From NCBI GenBank assembly GCA_934717895.1, contig CAKUZO010000047.1:1-14019 (forward strand): a DNA stretch of 14,019 nucleotides, in the 5' to 3' direction. A model generated the notes under the pieces. That model saw nothing but the letters and a program-made list of their open reading frames with translations, had not been told where the DNA came from and ran no database searches. A program made the translations under genes and the position numbers. Shown here in pieces: positions 7,585 to 14,019 of this stretch. Positions within the stretch are counted from its first letter, which is position 1; each line of letters starts with the position of its first letter. Source of the DNA: an uncultured Candidatus Melainabacteria bacterium. Lineage in GTDB: Bacteria > Cyanobacteriota > Vampirovibrionia > Gastranaerophilales > Gastranaerophilaceae.

Positions 7585-7612
7585 TTGACATGAAAAAAGC
7601 AAATGGTATAAT
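7585..7612 (+). promoter_or_regulatory. Consensus sigma-70 promoter of the transposase
   Basis: TTGACA (7585-7590) and TATAAT (7607-7612), both perfect consensus hexamers, are separated by 16 bases. The transcript would start near 7619 and have a leader of about 50 bases. In that leader, CCTTTT (near 7625-7630) could pair with AAAAG or AAGG around the ribosome site, which might limit translation. Confidence 0.75.
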
Positions 7613-7668
7613 TGATGCACTGTGCCTTTTAGACGCAATCAAAAGAAGGAGAGAGACTTTTATATAAT

Positions 7669-8643
7669 ATGAACCTTTTAGCTACCATTACAAAAAACTT
7701 CAAAAGTATCCGAGAAATGCAAAAGACCCTTAAGGATAATAAGGGTTGCATTAAGTTCTTGGAAGCGTTGATATGGGATGGAGTTCCAGTAAGTCCTTTC
7801 GATAAGACTTCAAAAGTATACAAATGTAAAAATGGTCGCTATAGATGTAAGAACTCTAAGAAATATTTTACAGTAACTACTGGTACAATATTTGAAGGTA
7901 CTAAAATAGAATTAATTGACTGGTTCACTGTAATATATCATCTGAATGCTCAAAAAAGTGGAGTTTCATCAACTACAGTTGCAAGAATACTAGGGATTAC
8001 TCAAAAAACAGCGTGGTATATGCTTCAAAAAATTAGAAGTGCTATGCAGTTTGAAAATGAGGGTAAATTAAGTGGTACCGTTGAAGTAGATGAATACTAT
8101 GCAGGTGGTTCTTTGAAAAATATGCATTATGGTAAGAAGTTAGAAGTAAGGGCAAGAGGAACTTACCAAAATAAAATTCCTGTACAAGGTTTTGTAGAAC
8201 GTGGGGGAAATGCTATTATTAAAATTATTTCCAATACGGAAATGGCTACTCTCTGTGCAGGGGTATTAAGATATGTCGGGAGGAATTCTACATTATACTC
8301 AGATGAAAATCAAAGTTACAACAATATAGATATCTTTTATAACCACCGTTATGTAACCCATAGTAAAGGGAAATATGTTGTAGAGGACGAAATTCATACA
8401 AACTCAATTGAAAGTGTATGGGCGGTTTTTGACCGTACTTTAAAGATACATATTAAGGTTTCTAAAAAACATATACAAAATTATGCACATGAAGCAACTT
8501 TTAGGTATAATACAAGAAAGATGATGTGCGGAGATGCTACAATTTGGCTCCTGCAAAATATTGAATCTACAAGAATCACCTGGAAGGACATTCGAGATGG
8601 AAAATATCGACAATTTGATAGAAATCAAAAGAGGGCTGCATAG
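7669..8643 (+). CDS. IS1595-family (ISXO2-like) DDE/N transposase
   Basis: The intact 324-aa transposase catalyses movement of the element. The N-terminal region (about 28-68) matches the IS1595 zinc-binding domain in position, but the first CPxC knuckle is replaced by VSPFDKTSKVYKCKNGRYRC; only C53 and C60 remain, a variant I recall from a subgroup of the family. The family signature FTVTTGTIFEGTKIELIDWF spans 67-86 and an HTH region covers about 95-125. The catalytic core has D141 (VEVDEYYAGG), D212 (LYSDENQSY) and HTNSIES (243-249) with N245/E248 at the third position, then the KKHIQNYAHEATFRYN block. The strong site AAGGAG lies about 17 bases before this ATG, an unusually long gap, and no better in-frame start exists between them. 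A consensus promoter lies upstream and the 162-aa gene overlaps its end. Confidence 0.95.
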   Translation: MNLLATITKNFKSIREMQKTLKDNKGCIKFLEALIWDGVPVSPFDKTSKVYKCKNGRYRCKNSKKYFTVTTGTIFEGTKIELIDWFTVIYHLNAQKSGVSSTTVARILGITQKTAWYMLQKIRSAMQFENEGKLSGTVEVDEYYAGGSLKNMHYGKKLEVRARGTYQNKIPVQGFVERGGNAIIKIISNTEMATLCAGVLRYVGRNSTLYSDENQSYNNIDIFYNHRYVTHSKGKYVVEDEIHTNSIESVWAVFDRTLKIHIKVSKKHIQNYAHEATFRYNTRKMMCGDATIWLLQNIESTRITWKDIRDGKYRQFDRNQKRAA

Positions 8644-9085
8644 AGTATGCAATGATTCCTTGATGGAAAAAATTGCTGAATTAGATTATTGTGAGAAGTT
8701 TTTTAGGGATATATTTGGTTTGTATAGATTAGAATACAATACAGAGATGCTAGAGCAGAAAAGAAGTTTTATTGGTTTAGCAGCTAAGTATTTTATTCTT
8801 TTGAGATTACCAAGAAGTGTTATTAACCATGGGTCAACCAAATTTAGCATCAGAAACTCTCGTATTGATAGTCATCTTAAAGCTGTGATTGAAAAATTTT
8901 ACGAAGTTTATAACTCTTGCAAGCATGAAGATTTTATTGAAAAATACGTTGAAGCTTTTGGGATAGTAGATAGAAATTTAGAAGTCCTATTAGAAAGTGA
9001 GAGTAAAGTGAATCTAGATGATTCTCTATCAAATTTTGCCAAAGCAGTAAAAAAAGTCTACAAGTTTAAAGAGGATAAGAAGTAG
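8597..9085 (+). CDS. Unknown 162-aa protein overlapping the transposase 3' end
   Basis: I do not recognise this protein. It is predicted mostly helical, charged and without signal peptide or membrane segment. Features include a central R/S-rich stretch (PRSVINHGSTKFSIRNSRID) and a lysine-rich C terminus (VKKVYKFKEDKK). The open frame extends up to 8534, but the ATG at 8597 has an AAGG nine bases upstream and is the likely start; it overlaps the transposase frame by 47 bases, so translation may be coupled. The stop is 19 bases before the right inverted repeat, so it is the last gene in the element and would share the transposase transcript. It may help transposition (for example a targeting or regulatory partner) or be a passenger; both are guesses. 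Confidence 0.7.
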   Translation: MENIDNLIEIKRGLHRVCNDSLMEKIAELDYCEKFFRDIFGLYRLEYNTEMLEQKRSFIGLAAKYFILLRLPRSVINHGSTKFSIRNSRIDSHLKAVIEKFYEVYNSCKHEDFIEKYVEAFGIVDRNLEVLLESESKVNLDDSLSNFAKAVKKVYKFKEDKK

Positions 9086-9104
9086 TTTTTACAAAAGTTA
9101 ATGG

Positions 9105-9130
9105 TTTGTGTAAAATTGTATATAAGTCCC
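9105..9130 (-). repeat. Right terminal inverted repeat of the transposon (26 bp)
   Basis: It is the perfect reverse complement of 4986-5011 and ends ATTGTATATAAGTCCC. The right target duplication follows immediately. Confidence 0.93.
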
Positions 9131-9138
9131 AGTTACAA
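9131..9138. repeat. Target-site duplication, right copy (AGTTACAA)
   Basis: It is an exact copy of 4978-4985. It contains the stop codon (TTA on this strand, 9133-9135) and the last Leu codon of the TIM-barrel gene, so the duplication kept that gene whole. Confidence 0.93.
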
Positions 9139-9975
9139 ACTCATATAATAGTCTTTTAGTAACTTGCAATCGTCTTCAATATTAGGGCTTTCGCACACGA
9201 GGGCACCTTTTACGCCAAACTTTTTCATTGCTTTTATTAAATCTTTATAGTTCATATCAGAATTTTCAAGATTAAGGTGTTGTTTTTCACCTTTTGAGGT
9301 GTATTCAATTCCGGCAAGGTGTCCATGGAAGTTTTCCAGAGCATATTGACCTATTTCTGTTCCGATTTTTTCAAGAATTTTTGAAAATTCGTCGTAAGTA
9401 TTATATTCACCTACACTTCTGGCATGCAGGTGGGAAAAATCAACGCAAGGTAAAACTTGTTCAAAATCTTTTGAAAGTTTTATGATTTCGTCCAAATCAC
9501 CCCACTGTGTTGCTTTCCCTGTTGTTTCCGGTCTAATCCAAACGTCGATATTTTCATTTTCTAATACGTCCAAAATTCGTCTTGTTTGCGTTTTTACTTG
9601 ATTGTAGACAGTTTCTTTGTCTTTGCCCATATAAAAAGCTGCATGATATGTGATGCTGAATGCCCCTGCTTGTTTAGCAACATAGGCTGTGTCAATAATT
9701 CGTTGTAAACTGGCATCAATTTTTTCTTCTTCTTGAGAATTCAGGTTGATGTAAAATGGTCCGTGAGCAGTAATAACGAAGTCTTTTGACATTTCTTTTA
9801 CAAAATCTCGGTTGGAATCACTCATTCTAACACCATGAACAAATTCAAGTTCCATTCCGTCCAAATTCATTTCTTTTAAGACTTCAAAAGCCTTTGGATA
9901 TGAAGCTTTTCCGGTTCTTAACGGCATGCCGGCTGTTATAAAATTCAATTTATCAAAGTTAGATAATTTTTGCAC
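9133..9975 (-). CDS. Endonuclease IV/xylose isomerase-like TIM-barrel protein
   Basis: The 280-aa protein matches the AP-endonuclease family 2 (PF01261) barrel. Likely metal ligands fall at spacings close to those of E. coli endonuclease IV: H71 (AHGPFY), H111 (YHAAFY), E150 (RPETTG), D179 and H182 (VDFSH), H217 or H219 (FHGHLAG), E230/H233 (GEKQHL) and E262 (CESPN). The Asp of the third site in the classical enzyme appears replaced by E230. Family members either nick DNA at abasic sites or isomerise sugars; the Nfo-like spacing favours a DNA-repair type activity but does not settle it. The start is GTG with AGGAG six bases upstream, and it overlaps the end of crcB by 17 bases, so the two are translationally coupled. 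Its 3' end is the transposon insertion site, and the protein seems complete. Confidence 0.85.
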   Translation of the reverse strand: MQKLSNFDKLNFITAGMPLRTGKASYPKAFEVLKEMNLDGMELEFVHGVRMSDSNRDFVKEMSKDFVITAHGPFYINLNSQEEEKIDASLQRIIDTAYVAKQAGAFSITYHAAFYMGKDKETVYNQVKTQTRRILDVLENENIDVWIRPETTGKATQWGDLDEIIKLSKDFEQVLPCVDFSHLHARSVGEYNTYDEFSKILEKIGTEIGQYALENFHGHLAGIEYTSKGEKQHLNLENSDMNYKDLIKAMKKFGVKGALVCESPNIEDDCKLLKDYYMSL

Positions 9976-10333
9976 AATATACTCCTATTCCTGTCATTAA
10001 AAGACAAACTAAAACGCTCAACATCGCGTAAGCTACCGCGTTAATAAATTGTTGGTGTGAAATCATTTCGAAAAGTTCAAGTGAAAATGTGCTGAATGTT
10101 GTCAAACCACCACAAAATCCGACGGTTAATGCAAGTTTTAGGGCTGGTGTTAAATCTGTTTTTTCCATAAATAAAATGTATAGAAATCCGATTATAAAAC
10201 TTCCGATTGCGTTTACTAAAAAAGTTGCAAAAGGAAGATTGGTTTCAAAAAGTTTTACCATGTTTAAACTGATTAAAAATCTTGATACAGCTCCAATTCC
10301 ACCGCCTAAAAATATTGCAAAAAGATTAAGCAT
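9959..10333 (-). CDS. crcB: Fluoride channel CrcB/Fluc
   Basis: This 124-aa, four-helix membrane protein is of normal length for Fluc channels, which form dual-topology dimers and export fluoride. Signature segments are GGGIGAVSRF (10-19), LVNAIGSF (39-46, with the pore Asn N41), and GFCGGLTTFSTFSLE (72-86, with the phenylalanine box F80/F83 and the central sodium-site glycine-threonine turn). Only one copy is present, so a homodimer is expected. Its ATG overlaps the stop of the upstream gene (ATGCTTAA, eight bases), indicating coupled translation. I see no fluoride riboswitch upstream of this cluster; it appears to be expressed from the promoter near 10755. Confidence 0.95.
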   Translation of the reverse strand: MLNLFAIFLGGGIGAVSRFLISLNMVKLFETNLPFATFLVNAIGSFIIGFLYILFMEKTDLTPALKLALTVGFCGGLTTFSTFSLELFEMISHQQFINAVAYAMLSVLVCLLMTGIGVYCAKII

Positions 10334-10730
10334 GAATTTTTAAAATCCCTTCCAAAATCTCACAAGCGTCCGAAACGTATTTTGAACAACGTTCTTTTTT
10401 AGCCATTCCTTCTAATCCGCCCGATAGAATTTTGCAACATGTAACTTTGTTACGAGCTTTAAATTCTTCAACAATTTTGGCTGCATTTTGACGGGCTAAA
10501 AGTTCGTTTCCTTGTGCGTTTTCTCGTCCGAAATGATAGCCGTTAATTAATTGAGATGCTGCAACAGTTCCGCAAAGACAGCCTGAGGACATTCCGCCTG
10601 AAAAAGCTGTTGCAATCGGCAATAACTCCATAGGGCACAAACCTGCTTCTGATGCAGCTTTAATAATGCTTTCAGAACAAGAAAAACCATTTTTAAAATA
10701 TTCTACCGCTTTCTCTTTCATATTTTCCAT
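10326..10730 (-). CDS. C_GCAxxG_C_C family redox-type protein
   Basis: The 134-aa protein fits the C_GCAxxG_C_C (PF09719/TIGR01909) family, named for spaced cysteines. Visible are GFSCSES (C18), C32, SSGCLCGTVAA (C51, C53), CC (98-99), C115 and C123. The pattern suggests metal or redox-cofactor binding; the family is common in anaerobes and its role is not established. The start at 10730 has GGAG nine bases upstream; an internal Met at residue 4 is an alternative. It is the first gene of the cluster that continues into crcB and the TIM-barrel gene. Confidence 0.9.
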   Translation of the reverse strand: MENMKEKAVEYFKNGFSCSESIIKAASEAGLCPMELLPIATAFSGGMSSGCLCGTVAASQLINGYHFGRENAQGNELLARQNAAKIVEEFKARNKVTCCKILSGGLEGMAKKERCSKYVSDACEILEGILKIHA

Positions 10731-10752
10731 AATACATATCTCCTTTATGAAA

Positions 10753-10761
10753 ATTATATCA
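10753..10761 (-). promoter_or_regulatory. Extended -10 promoter of the C_GCAxxG_C_C-crcB-TIM cluster
   Basis: On the - strand TGATATAAT is a perfect extended -10 (TGnTATAAT). There is no good -35 box, which extended -10 promoters can tolerate. It sits in the 38-base gap after engB, followed by the ribosome site GGAG. Confidence 0.6.
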
Positions 10762-10768
10762 CGAAAAT

Positions 10769-11356
10769 TTATTTGTTCTCGGCAGAAAGATTTAAAAAGT
10801 GTTCAAAAACCCTTTCATTGTACCTGCTGTCAACGGAACTGAACGGTAAAACAACTCCGCCAAAGTTTTTTTCGACATTTTTAATCACGTTAAGCGTTTT
10901 GTTTTTTGGCACGTAATCCATTTTGGTAATAATAGTAAAAATTGGCAAGTTGTAAGCTTCAATCCACTCACGCATTTGGAAGTCGTTTTTTTGAATATCA
11001 TGCCTGCCATCAACAAGTTGAACGAGTGAACAAATTTGTTCTCGTTTAAGCAAATATTCTTCTAAGTAGCGTTGCCACTTGTTTTGAGCTTCTTTTGAAA
11101 CTTTTGCATAGCCATACCCCGGCAAATCTGCAATCATAAACTTGTCAGAAAATTGGAAAAAGTTGATTAATCTTGTTTTCCCTGGGGTGTTAGAAGTTTT
11201 TGCAAGTTTTCTATGGTTTGCAAGTCCGTTTATGAATGAGGATTTCCCAACATTCGAACGCCCTAAAAGCGGAAATTCCGGCAATGTGTAATCAGGACAT
11301 TGGGATAATTTTTCCGCACTTATTAAAAATTTTGCTTGCATATATTTAGTAGCCAT
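10769..11356 (-). CDS. engB: Ribosome-biogenesis GTPase EngB (YihA/YsxC)
   Basis: The 195-aa protein is full length for EngB, a GTPase needed for assembly of the large ribosomal subunit. G motifs are clear: G1 GRSNVGKS (32-39), G2 NTPGKT with T58, G3 DLPGYG (77-82), G4 TKMD (144-147), and G5 FSS near residue 173. The HTH-like YAKVSKEAQNKWQRYLEEYL segment is typical of the family. No Shine-Dalgarno site precedes the ATG; a -10-like TGGTAAACT ends six bases before it, so the mRNA may be leaderless. It lies 55 bases downstream of pcrA on the same strand and may also be read through from it. Confidence 0.97.
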   Translation of the reverse strand: MATKYMQAKFLISAEKLSQCPDYTLPEFPLLGRSNVGKSSFINGLANHRKLAKTSNTPGKTRLINFFQFSDKFMIADLPGYGYAKVSKEAQNKWQRYLEEYLLKREQICSLVQLVDGRHDIQKNDFQMREWIEAYNLPIFTIITKMDYVPKNKTLNVIKNVEKNFGGVVLPFSSVDSRYNERVFEHFLNLSAENK

Positions 11357-11362
11357 AATTGT

Positions 11363-11391
11363 AGTTTACCATAAATATTTAAGTTTTTTAA
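11363..11391 (-). promoter_or_regulatory. Possible leaderless promoter of engB
   Basis: On the - strand an extended -10 TGGTAAACT (hexamer TAAACT, 11363-11368) ends six bases before the engB ATG. A weak -35 TTAAAA (11386-11391) lies 17 bases further up. The start site would fall at the ATG, matching the absence of a ribosome-binding site. Confidence 0.4.
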
Positions 11392-11411
11392 TGATAAAAA
11401 TTCGTGATTTG

Positions 11412-13946
11412 TTAGAATTTTTTTAACTTCGCATATGCAGCGTCCATTGCCTTCACGCCTTGTTTTCCAAAATCTATTGTGTACATCATGCTGTCACCGA
11501 TTTGAGTTACATCTTGGATATGTCCGATGCCAAGCTTATCGTGGAAAACTCTTTCTCCAACATTAAACACGTATTCAATTGGAGTTGTTGCCTCCATTCG
11601 ACGTTGGCGTTCAGCTTCTTCTGCCTGTTGTATACGTTCTTTTTGCTTTTTCTCTTCAAGCATACGCTTAATTGCGTTGTCTTTGAAAAACTCTTTAACT
11701 TTCTCATCATCACGCTGTTTGTTTGCCTGAGATTTTACCAAAATCGTGCGAGATGGCGTTCTGTGAGGTTGTTGAGAGTATGCGGAATTTTGTCTTTGTC
11801 TATCACTTTGAGATTTGCCTGTTGCAAGTCCTCTTGTCGGGGCAACAAAGCCTTTTCCAAAGCCTGATGACGGTTTTATATAGCCAAAACTATCTGATTG
11901 AGCAGATGAATATGAATAATTTGATTTGCCTGTTCTTGCTTTGGAAACTGCATTTTGGAATGTCGAAGTTCCGCTTGTAGAGCCTTCAAAACCAATTTTG
12001 TTCAACAGTTGCGGTGGAATTTCATCAATAAATCTTGATGGATTATAATACTTGTATTCGCCCCACATTTGACGACGTTTTGCAGATGTCAGGTAAAGTT
12101 TTTCTTCTGCACGAGTAACCCCAACGTACATCAAGCGACGTTCTTCTTCCATTTCTGACGGGATATTGAAGGTTCTTTGATGTGGAAATACGCCTTCATC
12201 ACAACCGGCAAGGAACACAATCGGAAATTCCAAACCTTTTGCAGAGTGTAAAGTCATCAAAGTTACGTTGTTTGAAATATCTTCCATTCCGTCCAAATCT
12301 GATACAAGTGCAACTTGTTGCAAAAACTCACCCAAAGCATTGTCGCTTTCTTCCGGAACAAATTCTCCCGCAACATTTACTAATTCCTGCAAGTTTTCGA
12401 TATCAGCTTCACTTTCAGGTGTGTTTTGCGATTGTAATTCTGCCAAATACCCTGTTTTTTCGATGACAAGAGTTACGAAATCTTGCAAAGAATAAGAGTC
12501 TTTCGCATTTACAAACTTCAAAATCAACTCTGAAAAATCTTTCAATTTTGAACGAGTTCTTGGCGGAATTTCATCAGCTTCTTCAATTCGCTGGCATGCT
12601 GCAAAAAGGCTTATGTCTTCTTTATCAGCGAATTCTGCCAAATTCTTAACCGTCGTATCACCTATTGCACGCTTTGGAACGTTTACAATCCTTCTGAAAC
12701 TTTGCGAATCATCAGTGTTGTAGATTAATTTCAAATAAGCAATAATGTCTTTTACTTCTTTTCGGTCGTAGAATTTTAGCCCGCCGTAAATTTTATACGG
12801 AATTCCGGCACCCATACAAGCTTCTTCTAATGCACGAGATTGCGAATTGGTACGGTAAAGAATTGCATAGCGGTTGTAATCTCCGCCTGAATCTTGCTTA
12901 ATTCTGCTTGCGATAAAGTTTGCCTCGTCAGCTTCATCTTGTGCCTCAAAATAGTCAATCAGCTCGCCGTCACCTTTTTGAGAATAAAGAACTTTATCAA
13001 CACGCTCTGTATTATTTTCAATGATTGCGTTTGCGACGTTCAAGATGTTTGCAGTTGAACGGTAATTTTGTTCAAGTTTGATTAATTTTGTTTTTTTGAA
13101 ATCTTTTTGGAAGTTTAAAATAATTGTGTAATCAGCACCACGCCAACTATAAATTGACTGATCGACATCACCTACAACGCAAAGTGAGCGTTCATCAGGG
13201 ATTTCAGGTTCAAGGTTTGTATAAAGCATATTGATAAGCTTGTATTGCGCCATGTTGGTATCCTGAAACTCGTCGACCAAAATATGTTGAAATCTGTCAT
13301 AGTATTGTTGACGAACTTCTTTGCACTGTTCGAGAAGTTTTACGGTCAACATCAACATGTCGTCAAAATCTATTGCATTATTGTTATTTAGCGAATTTTC
13401 GTATTCTTCGTAAATTTGAGCAATTTTTTGCGACTTGAAATCTCTTGCAAAGGTAGCAAATGTATACGCGTCTTGCATCTTGTTTTTAGCGTTAGAAATA
13501 ACTGTTTTCACAAGTTTTGGTGCATAAACTTTGTCATCAAGATTAAGTTTTTTAATAGCCTGTTTAATTACGGCGTTGGAATCTGTTTCGTCATAAATCG
13601 AAAAGTTTTTATCAAGTTTTTTGCCTGATTGAAAGCTGTAATTTTCAATGTTTTCTCTCAAAATTCTTCCGCAAATGCCGTGGAATGTGCCTACCCACAT
13701 ATATTTTACGACATTTTCGCCCAAGATGTTTCCCAGACGTTCTTTCATCTCTTTTGCGGCTTTGTTGGTAAATGTTACGGCTAAAATGTTTCGAGGTTTA
13801 ACTCCATTTTGTATAAGGTAAGCAATTCTTGAAGTTAACAATTTAGTTTTTCCGCTACCTGCACCGGCAAGGACAAGTAAAGGCCCTCGAACGGTTTCTA
13901 CTGCTTCTCTTTGTTCTTTGTTAAGATTATCTAATATATTTCCCAT
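11412..13946 (-). CDS. pcrA: UvrD/PcrA-type superfamily 1 DNA helicase
   Basis: This 844-aa ATP-dependent 3'-5' helicase acts in DNA repair, replication restart and removal of recombination intermediates. All SF1A motifs are present in order: Q motif LNKEQREAV (8-16), Walker A AGAGSGKT (27-34), TFTNKAAKEM, LVDEFQDTN (motif II), VGDVDQSIYSWRGAD (III), LEQNYRST (IV), GGLKFYDRKEVKDI, TLHSAKGLEFPIVFL (V) and RRLMYVGVTRAEEKLYL (VI). A low-complexity linker of about 130 residues rich in S, G and Q follows. The C-terminal GERVFHDKLGIGHI...YTIDFGKQGVK is the PcrA-type Tudor-like domain that binds RNA polymerase. The open frame extends to an ATG at 13988, but that ATG lies over the promoter; I prefer the ATG at 13946, which starts MGNILDNLNKEQ as in relatives and follows AGGG. 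Confidence 0.96.
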   Translation of the reverse strand: MGNILDNLNKEQREAVETVRGPLLVLAGAGSGKTKLLTSRIAYLIQNGVKPRNILAVTFTNKAAKEMKERLGNILGENVVKYMWVGTFHGICGRILRENIENYSFQSGKKLDKNFSIYDETDSNAVIKQAIKKLNLDDKVYAPKLVKTVISNAKNKMQDAYTFATFARDFKSQKIAQIYEEYENSLNNNNAIDFDDMLMLTVKLLEQCKEVRQQYYDRFQHILVDEFQDTNMAQYKLINMLYTNLEPEIPDERSLCVVGDVDQSIYSWRGADYTIILNFQKDFKKTKLIKLEQNYRSTANILNVANAIIENNTERVDKVLYSQKGDGELIDYFEAQDEADEANFIASRIKQDSGGDYNRYAILYRTNSQSRALEEACMGAGIPYKIYGGLKFYDRKEVKDIIAYLKLIYNTDDSQSFRRIVNVPKRAIGDTTVKNLAEFADKEDISLFAACQRIEEADEIPPRTRSKLKDFSELILKFVNAKDSYSLQDFVTLVIEKTGYLAELQSQNTPESEADIENLQELVNVAGEFVPEESDNALGEFLQQVALVSDLDGMEDISNNVTLMTLHSAKGLEFPIVFLAGCDEGVFPHQRTFNIPSEMEEERRLMYVGVTRAEEKLYLTSAKRRQMWGEYKYYNPSRFIDEIPPQLLNKIGFEGSTSGTSTFQNAVSKARTGKSNYSYSSAQSDSFGYIKPSSGFGKGFVAPTRGLATGKSQSDRQRQNSAYSQQPHRTPSRTILVKSQANKQRDDEKVKEFFKDNAIKRMLEEKKQKERIQQAEEAERQRRMEATTPIEYVFNVGERVFHDKLGIGHIQDVTQIGDSMMYTIDFGKQGVKAMDAAYAKLKKF

Positions 13947-13975
13947 ATCCCTATTCCCAAAATCAAATTTTTGTG

Positions 13976-14004
13976 ATATAATCAGCATAAACTAAAAATG
14001 TATA
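13976..14004 (-). promoter_or_regulatory. pcrA promoter, with a possible divergent promoter on the other strand
   Basis: On the - strand an extended -10 TGATTATAT (hexamer TTATAT, 13976-13981) is preceded, with 17-base spacing, by TATACA (13999-14004). The same spot on the + strand reads TGATATAAT (13974-13982), a perfect extended -10 facing the right edge of the window, so a divergent gene may begin beyond it. Confidence 0.5.
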
Positions 14005-14019
14005 GATTGCAATCAGAAA

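Larger units (their letters stand above)
4986..9130. mobile_element. Complete IS1595-family transposon with cargo genes, 4145 bp
   Basis: The ends are perfect 26-bp inverted repeats starting GGGACTTATATACAA, flanked by an exact 8-bp direct duplication. Inside are an intact IS1595/ISXO2-like transposase (7669-8643) and four genes not expected in a simple insertion sequence: a DUF2130 protein, a TM2-domain protein, an XRE regulator and an unknown 162-aa protein. Simple members of this family are about 0.7-1.1 kb; larger ones with passenger genes are known, for example clostridial elements carrying lincosamide resistance. Perfect ends, intact genes and an undamaged duplication indicate a recent insertion that could still be active. 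Order from the left end: DUF2130 (+), terminator, TM2 (-), divergent to XRE (+), transposase (+), 162-aa protein (+). Bases 5012-5158, between the left repeat and DUF2130, hold no gene I can support. Confidence 0.93.

Noticed and set aside
8534..8596. A 21-residue N-terminal extension of the 162-aa protein
   Set aside because: It lies within the transposase coding sequence without a ribosome site; the ATG at 8597 has AAGG at nine bases.
10734..10800. Fluoride riboswitch ahead of the crcB cluster
   Set aside because: The gap between engB and the first gene is only 38 bases, with a promoter and ribosome site filling it; there is no room for the aptamer.
11396..11422. Hairpin AAAAATTC/GAATTTTT after pcrA as a terminator
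   Set aside because: The 8-bp stem has a single G-C pair and an 11-base loop, so it is too weak to call, and it partly overlaps the last pcrA codons.
13947..13988. A 14-residue N-terminal extension of PcrA starting at 13988
   Set aside because: The segment overlaps the likely -10 box and transcription start, and the conserved protein begins at MGNILDNLNKEQ.
1..14019. CRISPR array, tRNA, rRNA or phage structural genes
   Set aside because: I saw no regularly spaced direct repeats, no tRNA-like cloverleaf and no phage structural proteins; nearly all the sequence is explained by the genes listed.

Overview
The window is AT-rich bacterial chromosome with tightly packed genes, many overlapping by a few bases. 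It uses the standard bacterial code, SD-type ribosome sites and near-consensus sigma-70 promoters. A secreted TPR protein, a lipoprotein, GT-C and GT2 glycosyltransferases and a C_GCAxxG_C_C protein suggest an anaerobic gut bacterium. The style recalls Gastranaerophilales (non-photosynthetic Cyanobacteria, Melainabacteria), but there is no rRNA or other marker gene here, so this is a low-confidence guess.

Layout. (1) 1-1834, + strand: a polytopic GT-C-like membrane protein with its own promoter and terminator. (2) 1759-4973, - strand: an operon reading from a promoter near 4950 through a secreted TPR-repeat protein that apparently starts at an ATT codon, a small lipoprotein, and a GT2 glycosyltransferase whose 3' end overlaps the convergent membrane gene. 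(3) 4986-9130: a 4145-bp IS1595-type transposon. It has perfect 26-bp terminal inverted repeats and is flanked by an exact 8-bp duplication (AGTTACAA). Besides its DDE/N transposase it carries a DUF2130 nuclease-like protein, a TM2-domain membrane protein, an XRE-type repressor, and an unknown 162-aa protein overlapping the transposase 3' end. (4) 9133-10761, - strand: a coupled cluster of a C_GCAxxG_C_C protein, the CrcB fluoride channel, and an endonuclease IV-like TIM-barrel protein. The transposon landed on the stop codon of the last gene, and the duplicated target restored it. (5) 10769-14004, - strand: the GTPase EngB and the helicase PcrA/UvrD, with a promoter region at the right edge.

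The main discovery is the complete transposon with non-transposition cargo. Removing it together with one 8-bp repeat leaves about 66 bp between the TIM-barrel stop codon and the TPR start, so the two - strand clusters were adjacent before the insertion. The insertion may also have created a hybrid promoter at its left end, aimed at the TPR operon. The DUF2130/TM2/XRE set could be a small defence, stress or self-control module, but nothing in the sequence proves this.
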